From assembly GCA_017961765.1 (NCBI GenBank), contig JAGCWQ010000044.1, forward strand, positions 1 through 55,256: 55,256 nucleotides of DNA, read 5' to 3'. Made by a program: the position numbers and the translations under genes. Below the pieces are notes generated by a model. It was given only the letters and a program-made list of their open reading frames with translations. It ran no database searches and was not told the origin of the DNA. This DNA is from Paludibacteraceae bacterium. Its GTDB lineage: Bacteria; Bacteroidota; Bacteroidia; Bacteroidales; Paludibacteraceae. Below are positions 49,195 to 55,256 of this stretch, piece by piece. Each line of letters starts with the position of its first letter. Position 1 is the first letter of the stretch.

Positions 49195-49893
49195 TTAAAA
49201 TAGGCTCATCACAAAATCAAAATTCAGCCAAACACGAATTCCCAAACACAAAAGAGGGACAAGAATAAGTGCCAGTCTGATTTTACCTTTTACGTCGTTG
49301 ATAGGGATTCTATATAACGATTTGATTGGAGAAAGGAAATTGATCAAATAAGCCTCAGGATCGTCCTTACTATTCTGCAATCTGTTCAAATAAGAATAAG
49401 TACCATTAACAGCACCCGACACATTAGATCCCAATTGAGCTGCAGTATTAGCAAATTTTGAGAATTGCTCGTATGTCAACCCCGACAAAAAAGGCGATAA
49501 GAATCTGAGTTTACCCAAGATAAAATCCTTAGACGAAGTAAAGAGCATGGAAGGATCTGCCTTTTCTGAAATGCCACCTACCTTACTTTGGATGAAATCG
49601 TAATTAGAGGCAATTGCGTGGTCGATAGACGGGTCGATAATTTCAGGAGCCTTATGCAAGACATAATAAGATACAACTCCTGCAATAGCAGCCAAAAAGA
49701 ACACAACGGAAATGAAGAATCTCAATTTACTAAATTCTCCCCATGAAAAAATAAGAGGTGTCAATACCAATGCAAAAACGACACCCATAATTAGTCCTTT
49801 AACAATAATACCAATTGCTTTAGCACCTAAACCTTTAATAAGAGACGTTACCAGAGAGAAAACGATTCCCATTATTCCACCTAAAATCTTCAT
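49195..49893 (-). CDS. Membrane protein of unknown function
   Basis: 232 residues. Three N-terminal hydrophobic segments are visible (about 5-50 with GLIMGVVFALVLTPLIFSW; 60-80 FFISVVFFLAAIAGVVSYYVL), then an 115-residue soluble part (HKAPEIIDPSIDHAIASNYDFIQSKVGG...ANTAAQLGSNVSG) and a C-terminal membrane segment (LALILVPLLCLGIRVWL). I do not recognise a family. Base composition is more A/T rich than the protease upstream, like the gene at 50190, so the two may have arrived together. It converges on the protease across the palindrome. Confidence 0.65.
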   Translation of the reverse strand: MKILGGIMGIVFSLVTSLIKGLGAKAIGIIVKGLIMGVVFALVLTPLIFSWGEFSKLRFFISVVFFLAAIAGVVSYYVLHKAPEIIDPSIDHAIASNYDFIQSKVGGISEKADPSMLFTSSKDFILGKLRFLSPFLSGLTYEQFSKFANTAAQLGSNVSGAVNGTYSYLNRLQNSKDDPEAYLINFLSPIKSLYRIPINDVKGKIRLALILVPLLCLGIRVWLNFDFVMSLF

Positions 49894-49963
49894 ATAAATT
49901 TCTTTATTTTAAATAGATTCAACAAACTTTACAAAGCTATAAAAAAAATTGGAAATTAATATC

Positions 49964-49971
49964 TAACTTTG
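49964..49971 (+). promoter_or_regulatory. -7 promoter element, plus strand
   Basis: TAACTTTG followed by CAACAATTAG, an exact TAnnTTTG match. It could drive the broken small frame at 50069 and the membrane protein at 50190. No -33 box is evident. Confidence 0.5.
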
Positions 49972-50068
49972 CAACAATTAGAGAAAGAGGAAAGTTTGCA
50001 ACCTTGCAACTTATATTTTTTGACATCAAAAAAAACATATGTTTGTACAAACATTAAGAAATAGCATT

Positions 50069-50167
50069 ATGGGTTATAACCACACATATAGAATTTACTA
50101 GGAGATTATTACCACAAAAGAGGAAGACGGCTTATTTGAGTCGGACGAATTAACAGAATACTTTTAA
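50069..50167 (+). pseudogene. Broken or programmed small reading frame with in-frame TAG
   Basis: ATG at 50069 opens MGYNHTYRIY, a TAG stop at 50099-50101, then the same frame continues EIITTKEEDGLFESDELTEYF and ends with TAA at 50165. The 32 coding positions around the stop have sensible acidic composition, and the frame ends 22 bases before the next gene. It may be a decayed small gene, or chance. Confidence 0.35.
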
Positions 50168-50189
50168 AACTATCAACAATACACAACAC

Positions 50190-50879
50190 ATGGAAGAATT
50201 AATAAAATTATCAATTATAGCTTACATAGTCTATTTCATACTATTGGCCATTGTCTTTGGAATCATCAGATTCGTGTTATGCAAGGTGTTCCATAAAAAC
50301 ATTTCAAAAAAGAAGATGGGCATTTTGTTCCTCATAATCTTAGTGTTCCCGTTTGCCTTTTTAAAAGGTTGCAAATCGTATATGGACCACGTAAGTGAAG
50401 AGATCTATCGAGAAAAGACCCAGGAGTCATACGTGCGTAATTTCTTAGCCGAAAATGAAGCAGCAATCCTCATTCTGCCAAAATTCAAAGTCAAGTCGTA
50501 TGAAAGAGTCAAATCGGATGACTACCAAGATGATGATAAATGGGTGATAGAGTTTGAAGAACCTATCGACAGCACCCAACTCAAAAAGTTCGATCCAAGT
50601 GGAGCAGCAAAAGTGAAAGGCGGAGTTCTTTTCTTCCCAATTGTGCATGGATTTTCAAGCAAGATTGATCCAGTCTTTTTGGATGAGGATTATTATGCAA
50701 AAAGAGAAATCGAAGAGGCAAAGGCGGCGGAGGAGGAAGAGCCTGACTCCAAATATGATTATAGAAATTTCAAATTAGAGCTATTGCCTGATGGCAAAAC
50801 CGCCGTTCTTATTTATTCATACCATATAACTTATAAGGTGAAATATAGTTCGGGAAGTTCTTGGCATCATGACGATTAA
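50190..50879 (+). CDS. Two-helix membrane-anchored protein of unknown function
   Basis: 229 residues. Two N-terminal membrane segments (about 7-31, IIAYIVYFILLAIVFGIIRFVL, and 43-60, MGILFLIILVFPFAFL) flank a basic loop (KVFHKNISKKK). The rest is soluble: a mixed alpha/beta domain with WVIEFEEPIDSTQL, an acidic helix (REIEEAKAAEEEEPDSK), and a strand-rich end (FKLELLPDGKTAVLIYSYHITYKVKYSS) finishing HHDD. No family recognised. It is A/T rich like 49195-49893. A weak hairpin terminator follows the stop. Confidence 0.65.
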   Translation: MEELIKLSIIAYIVYFILLAIVFGIIRFVLCKVFHKNISKKKMGILFLIILVFPFAFLKGCKSYMDHVSEEIYREKTQESYVRNFLAENEAAILILPKFKVKSYERVKSDDYQDDDKWVIEFEEPIDSTQLKKFDPSGAAKVKGGVLFFPIVHGFSSKIDPVFLDEDYYAKREIEEAKAAEEEEPDSKYDYRNFKLELLPDGKTAVLIYSYHITYKVKYSSGSSWHHDD

Positions 50880-50882
50880 TGT

Positions 50883-50904
50883 AGGGGAACTGATATTCCC
50901 CTTA
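50883..50904 (+). terminator. Weak hairpin after the membrane protein gene
   Basis: AGGGGAA pairs with TTCCCCT around CTGATA, 4 bases after the stop. The T tract is short. Confidence 0.4.
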
Positions 50905-50963
50905 TCAATCCATTGTCGAATTTAGGGAAGAGAGGATCCCAGTTACAAGCATTTTAACTGGTT

Positions 50964-51105
50964 GTGAATTACCATCCACGACACCCGAGGAAAAACGGTC
51001 ATGCCATTCTACATGCAGGCGGGACTACGGATATTTCCACCTCTTGAATCTGGATTCTACATTGTCAATGGGAAGAGATGGCCATACGGTAACGGCATAG
51101 AATGA
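50964..51105 (+). pseudogene. Remnant of a T9SS type A sorting-domain gene
   Basis: The frame reads ITIHDTRGKTVMPFYMQAG, then LESGFYIVNGKRWPYGN and a stop. It matches the last 40 codons of the metalloprotease gene (49008-49135: ITIHDIQGKTVMQFYMQAE...LEPGFYIVNGKKG) at DNA level with scattered substitutions and small gaps. It even continues into AAGAGACACGG, which resembles the start of the 49143 palindrome. There is no start codon or upstream gene body. It is leftover from a duplication of the protease 3' end with its flanking repeat. Confidence 0.82.
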
Positions 51106-51127
51106 GCAAGAGACACGGAGTTCCCCG

Positions 51128-54100
51128 CTAATTCACCTGAGAAGGGAGGACACCAAAGTGGTCCCTAAATTTTTTCGTGAAGTAAGATGGATCGTTGAAA
51201 CCCACTTCATAGGCTATCTCCGAGATGTTTCTTCCTTCGTTGTGGTCTTGCAACAATTGAAGGGCTTTGTTAAGTCTATACTCCGTCAGCCACTCCATCG
51301 GTGTCTTGCCTGTCAAGGTTTTGATTTTCCTGTTCATGGTCGGTTTGCTCACAGAGAGAGCCGAAGAGAGGGTGTCTGGCGAGGTTTCACTGTCTTGGTA
51401 ATTGTTCCTGACGGCATCGACAAAAGATTGAAGGAAGGGGTGGATGGATTCCTCCTGTTGGGAGTTGTCCATGATATTCTTCATCTTGCTTGTCATGGTT
51501 CGTTGCAATATGACCTTCTGCTGTTCCTGCTTCACTTTCAATATATTAGCCAACTTCAAGAGAAGTTCCAACTGATTGAATGGTTTCGCCATAAAGTCCA
51601 CAGCTCCACAAATCAAGCCCAACAAGCGGTCAGTCTCTTCGTTCTTGTCGGAGACAAAAAGGATGGGGATATGCTTGAGCAGGTCGGACGAGAGCACGCA
51701 GTTCATCTCCTCCTTCATGGTGCTCTCCATATCGCAGATGATGATATCCGGGGAGAGCGTCTCCATCGATTCAATGGCCTCGTTCCAATTCGAAGCCTCC
51801 TTCACACAAACATAGTTGCTCAGCATCGTTTTAATGCCTTTGTTTGTCTCCGGATCCATACCTATCAGCAAGAGCACACTGTCCGCCAGCAACGCCTTAT
51901 CAATGACCAGTTCGACAATCTCCTCTGTCGAGGTCTCCTCGGAAATGGAGGATTGATCCCCCACCACGGCAAAAAGCGGATTGTGCAAATCGTGGGTAAG
52001 GGCATGAATCAATTTTTGTCGTTCACGCCTTGTTTTGTCCAACAAAGCCGTTTGCTCATCTATCTCGCTCTTCAGCAAAGCCTTCTCCTCTTTCAAATGG
52101 GTAATCTTTTTGTGCAAAGGGAAAAATAAGGCCGAACTCGCCACCAGCAACAATAGTGAATAAAACCACCAAGTCTCCCACCATGGAGGAAGGACTTTTA
52201 TGTTCAACGCGATACGTTTCAAGGGCTTCTCCCTATCTGAACGGAAGGCCTCCACCTCCAACGTATAATGCCCTGTCGGTATGAAATTAAAAGAGATGAC
52301 CCTTCTTTCGTCAACAGAGGTCCATGTCTCCGACAATCCCCGCAAACGGTAGCGAAGGAAAGCCTTCCCCCTTTCCGAATAATCGACAAGATCCACATGC
52401 AAATCTACGTCCGTCATGCCATACTTTAACTCCAACGCTTTCAAATCAGAGAGGTTGCCAGCCTTTAGCAAAGGATTATCGCTGCTGATTTTCTCTTTCG
52501 AAATATACAGCTCCGCAAAAGAGAGATGTTGGATGAAGGTGTCTGGCGCAATGTTTTGGGGGTTGAAGGAATAAAAACCGTCTGCCGTGCCGAAATAGAG
52601 GCGGCCATTAGCGTCCTTGTAGCTTGATTTATAGTAAAACAAGTCTGGGTAGTCGCCCGGCAGCCTTGAGTAGGTTTGTTGTTTGTAGTCGAACGAAAAG
52701 ATTCCGTTCACCGAAGCGACCCAAAAGTTCCCCTTGTTATCCCGTTGGATGATTCGGTAGGAGTCCTTCGGCATAAACGAAAGCGTATCTATAGCCCAAT
52801 TGTCAGCCGAAAACCTTAGGATTCCATGGTTAGAGAGCACAAAGAGATTGCCCTCCTCGTCACAGTCCGCATCCACCACGACAAAAGGGTTATGTGTTTT
52901 TGAAACATACAATTCAGGGTGGACAAGATGGGGTTTCTCCCCGTCGAAGAACCACAGCAGATTAGTGGCAAGAATCCACTTCGACGAACCAGAGGCATTC
53001 AAGACTCGGGTTATCCATTTACTCTCCCATTTGGAGGATGAGGTATCTTTCAAGGGGATTCGCCGCCACGACTCATTAGGAAGTTTGAGATACGGGTCAT
53101 CGTTCGCAGAACAAGCCCATAACGAGCCGTCATTACTCTCGCAAAGATGGAAAAATATTTTTGTCGGATGAAAGTCTGGAGCATAATGGATGGAGGTGGA
53201 GAGTCCTGTCGAAGGAGAAAAAGTGAAAAGTCCCCCACCCCAAGTGGAGACATAAATTCCCTCGCGCGTAGAGGTGACACCCAAGACGTTGTCACATGGA
53301 AGATGATAACGGTTGATCTTTCTGAAATCGTGCGAGACGGAATAGACGCCGTTGCCATCCGTCCCCACCAAGAGGTTTCCTTGACCATCTTCCGTGAAGG
53401 AGGTGCATGCCGAATGAGGAAATCCGTAGTCTTTCGAATATACGATAGAAGGGTGCTCATCCATATTGATCGACCAAAGTCCTGTGTTTTGCGTACCAAT
53501 CCAGATTGTACCATCCTCGCTTTCGACAATGGAGTATATCTTCCTCAATCCATCCGTAGGGGCATTAGCAGGAAGTACCTCAGTAAAGGTTGTAGTGGCA
53601 TTTATCGAGTCGGCAAACCACAATCCATCTCCATCTGTGGCGAACCAATAGCGGCCATCCCTACCCCTCAACATTTTGTTCACCCAGTTGAAAGGCGGAC
53701 GGATCTCTTCCTTGACACGGAAATTCCCATCACGGTTTTCCACAATCCAAATCCGGTCATTCATGAACGTGACGATCCAAGTATTTTCCTCTTGAGGGAC
53801 GATTCCCGACACATAGCCACAGCGGTCAAAGACCTTCAAGGTGAGTCCGCTAGAATCATAAATCGTCAGTTGATTGATGGAGCCGATCCAGAATCTATTA
53901 TCGCCGTCAATGTGCAAGGCTGAAATAAAGGGAGAGTAGATGGAATCAAACGCTTGGAACTTAGCGCTGAATCGTTTGAGTTGGTTATCAAAACGAAAAA
54001 CTCTTTCATTCGTAAAAAGGTAACGTTCCCCATTAGCGGAAGTGTGCATGCCTTTTATCTGAGAATAGCCCAAAGAGTCCAGTTCCATTGGCATCATGTC

Positions 54101-54448
54101 GATGAAAGCGTCGGTTGCCCGATCGTATTTTTGAAACGTTCCGCTAAAGCCACCCACATAGACATCGCCGTCCATACAATCTACATAGTAAAGGTCTTCC
54201 CTATGCATATTGGGATATTTATCCTTCCTGAAATGCTTAAAAAGTTTTCCGTCGAAGCGATCCAGTCCAAAATCGGTTCCCAGCCACAAGAAGCCCAGAG
54301 AATCTTGAACCATAGAGAAAATCAGATTGGAGGAGAGTCCGTTCTCTGTGGAAAAATGGTTGAAGCGCACATGCACTTTAGACTCCAAGGAAGCGTAAAC
54401 ACCCATGGAGAAAAAACAAAACCACAATATAAGAACAATCTTCCTCAT
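51128..54448 (-). CDS. HTCS-like hybrid regulator lacking the histidine kinase ATPase domain
   Basis: 1106 residues. Signal peptide at 1-19, then two propellers of Reg_prop repeats (about 30-660: SMVQDSLGFLWLGTDFGLDRFDG; VESEDGTIWIGTQNTGLWSI), Y_Y_Y (about 660-755) and one membrane helix (about 762-777). In the cytoplasm a coiled coil leads to an H-box, ALTHDLHNPLFAV (candidate His819). Only 37 residues later, at about 856, a receiver-like domain begins (IIICDMEST, Asp906; AKPF, Lys955). The AraC-type DNA-binding domain is at about 1000-1106 (ISEIAYEVGFNDPSYFTKKFRDHFG). No N-box or DxGxG motif exists anywhere, so the HATPase is absent. It probably controls nearby polysaccharide-use genes, in a kinase-independent way (inference). 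Confidence 0.88.
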   Translation of the reverse strand: MRKIVLILWFCFFSMGVYASLESKVHVRFNHFSTENGLSSNLIFSMVQDSLGFLWLGTDFGLDRFDGKLFKHFRKDKYPNMHREDLYYVDCMDGDVYVGGFSGTFQKYDRATDAFIDMMPMELDSLGYSQIKGMHTSANGERYLFTNERVFRFDNQLKRFSAKFQAFDSIYSPFISALHIDGDNRFWIGSINQLTIYDSSGLTLKVFDRCGYVSGIVPQEENTWIVTFMNDRIWIVENRDGNFRVKEEIRPPFNWVNKMLRGRDGRYWFATDGDGLWFADSINATTTFTEVLPANAPTDGLRKIYSIVESEDGTIWIGTQNTGLWSINMDEHPSIVYSKDYGFPHSACTSFTEDGQGNLLVGTDGNGVYSVSHDFRKINRYHLPCDNVLGVTSTREGIYVSTWGGGLFTFSPSTGLSTSIHYAPDFHPTKIFFHLCESNDGSLWACSANDDPYLKLPNESWRRIPLKDTSSSKWESKWITRVLNASGSSKWILATNLLWFFDGEKPHLVHPELYVSKTHNPFVVVDADCDEEGNLFVLSNHGILRFSADNWAIDTLSFMPKDSYRIIQRDNKGNFWVASVNGIFSFDYKQQTYSRLPGDYPDLFYYKSSYKDANGRLYFGTADGFYSFNPQNIAPDTFIQHLSFAELYISKEKISSDNPLLKAGNLSDLKALELKYGMTDVDLHVDLVDYSERGKAFLRYRLRGLSETWTSVDERRVISFNFIPTGHYTLEVEAFRSDREKPLKRIALNIKVLPPWWETWWFYSLLLLVASSALFFPLHKKITHLKEEKALLKSEIDEQTALLDKTRRERQKLIHALTHDLHNPLFAVVGDQSSISEETSTEEIVELVIDKALLADSVLLLIGMDPETNKGIKTMLSNYVCVKEASNWNEAIESMETLSPDIIICDMESTMKEEMNCVLSSDLLKHIPILFVSDKNEETDRLLGLICGAVDFMAKPFNQLELLLKLANILKVKQEQQKVILQRTMTSKMKNIMDNSQQEESIHPFLQSFVDAVRNNYQDSETSPDTLSSALSVSKPTMNRKIKTLTGKTPMEWLTEYRLNKALQLLQDHNEGRNISEIAYEVGFNDPSYFTKKFRDHFGVLPSQVN

Positions 54449-54639
54449 CTACAGAAAAAAATAGAGAACTACCACAAACGCTTGGATTTGAAGGATTCTG
54501 TTCCATAGCTCGTTTGTAGCAGTTCACCAAGGTACAACAATTGCCGACAAATAGCAACCATTGTCCCAAGAATATATATTAGTGGCATTCTAAAAATCCA
54601 TCGAAGACAAATCCATAAAACACCTATAGACATTTAAAT

Positions 54640-54672
54640 ATCGGGAGGAGGCAAAACCTGTCTCCCCCCGAT
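54640..54672 (-). terminator. Terminator after the esterase gene
   Basis: On the minus strand ATCGGGGGGAG pairs with CTCCTCCCGAT (one mismatch) around an 11-base loop, followed by ATTTAAAT. It separates the esterase from the regulator gene; I see no gene in 54449-54686. Confidence 0.55.
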
Positions 54673-54686
54673 TAACAAGGAATCTC

Positions 54687-55256
54687 TTATTTAACAATCA
54701 ACCTTTTACTAGCCACGAAATCTGTTGCATTCATGACATAAAAATAGATTCCTTGAGGTAACTTATTGACGGAGAATGTCAAAGAATGGCTTCCTGCCGA
54801 ATATTCGCCAGATACGATATCCTTGACCTTAACACCGATACTATTGTACAGTTCAATCGTCACAAAGGAGTTTTGTGCGAGACTGAAATTGATGGTCGTC
54901 TCGTCATTGGCAGGGTTAGGCTGGTTTTGGGACAATTGATAGCTGTTTTCCTCCACAAATACCTCATTAGTTCCCGACAAGCCTCCGCCGCCGCAACCGT
55001 TATTCACTATCGTGTGGCCACCCCAATCGAACTTGCCACTGTTGTAAACCTTATTCACCGAGCTGGTGCGGACCTTAGTGTTCTGTGAGTTGTCGCCGTG
55101 AAGGAACTTGTTGATGAATGCCTGAGCCGCCTTGTTCTGGTTGCTTGAAGCCTGACAGTGAGAGTGTCCGCCCTCGACTACGTAGCCGAAACGGTCCTCG
55201 ATGCCCATAGCCTTCCAAACCTCTTCCGCAGCCTTCAACGATGCGATACCGGAAGC
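54687..55256 (-). CDS. C-terminal part of a CE15-type glucuronoyl esterase with T9SS type A sorting domain (partial)
   Basis: 189 residues are visible; the frame stays open to the window edge, so the start lies outside. The first part, AAEEVWKAMGIEDRFGYVVEGGHSHCQ, matches the end of carbohydrate esterase family 15, in which the catalytic His sits in GGHxHC. It is followed by AFINKFLHGDNSQNTKVRTS, the usual end of the fold. A Gly-rich linker (NNGCGGGGLSG) leads to a type A T9SS sorting domain (QNQPNPANDETTINFSL; GVKVKDIVSGEYSAGSHSLTFS; LPQGIYFYVMNATDFVASKRLIVK). CE15 enzymes cut ester links between lignin alcohols and glucuronoxylan, so a plant-fibre diet is suggested. A terminator separates it from the regulator gene. 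Confidence 0.75.
   Translation of the reverse strand, partial: ASGIASLKAAEEVWKAMGIEDRFGYVVEGGHSHCQASSNQNKAAQAFINKFLHGDNSQNTKVRTSSVNKVYNSGKFDWGGHTIVNNGCGGGGLSGTNEVFVEENSYQLSQNQPNPANDETTINFSLAQNSFVTIELYNSIGVKVKDIVSGEYSAGSHSLTFSVNKLPQGIYFYVMNATDFVASKRLIVK

Overview
The window comes from a member of the phylum Bacteroidota, most likely order Bacteroidales, and probably a fibre-degrading gut or rumen lineage. The evidence is a SusC/SusD pair, gld/por genes of the type IX secretion system (T9SS), several proteins with T9SS C-terminal sorting domains, TAnnTTTG-type -7 promoter elements, A-rich leaders instead of Shine-Dalgarno sites, a long eukaryote-like IleRS and a hybrid two-component regulator. 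No plasmid, phage or CRISPR signal was seen. The only clear mobile DNA is the end of an IS3-family element cut by the left edge.

Layout. 1-1300: IS3 end and an exported lipoprotein form of family II pyrophosphatase. 1.5-10.95 kb: a housekeeping block, with HU, a tiny basic protein and RNase G on the minus strand and ssb-gldE-gldD-gldG-dnaN-exonuclease-trmN6 on the plus strand. 11-16.6 kb (minus): a tandem pair of mini OmpA-like proteins, folA, thyA, a PorE-like T9SS anchor and thiL. 16.7 kb: a candidate small RNA with its own promoter and terminator. 17.3-24.1 kb: susC-susD-surface glycan-binding protein, with a codon choice unlike its neighbours and no enzyme gene. 24.2-31.1 kb: tRNA-Leu(UAG), parC, a TonB-domain protein, aroK, guaA and tcdA. 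31.1-35.1 kb: a 1328-residue repeat protein with a type B T9SS sorting domain. 35.5-40.5 kb: an unknown lipoprotein, ileS (noncanonical GIHH signature) and two DUF3791-type small genes. 40.5-51.1 kb: an accessory region with an LRR/Sel1 fusion, a LURP-one-like protein, an Rpn-type nuclease with a duplicated tail fragment, a modular T9SS-exported metalloprotease, a large palindrome, two unknown membrane proteins and gene debris. 51.1-55.3 kb: a hybrid regulator that lacks the kinase ATPase domain, and the C-terminus of a probable CE15 glucuronoyl esterase with a T9SS tail.

How they fit together. The T9SS parts (GldE/GldD linked, PorE-like) and the T9SS cargo (repeat protein, metalloprotease, esterase) point to a cell that puts enzymes and adhesins on its surface. 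The SusCD system would import the released oligosaccharides. The most unusual items are the HTCS-like regulator without an ATPase domain, the repeat adhesin built on a three-module period, the REP-like palindrome beside a T9SS gene whose 3' end is also found as debris 2 kb away, and the promoter-terminator bounded small RNA upstream of thiL.
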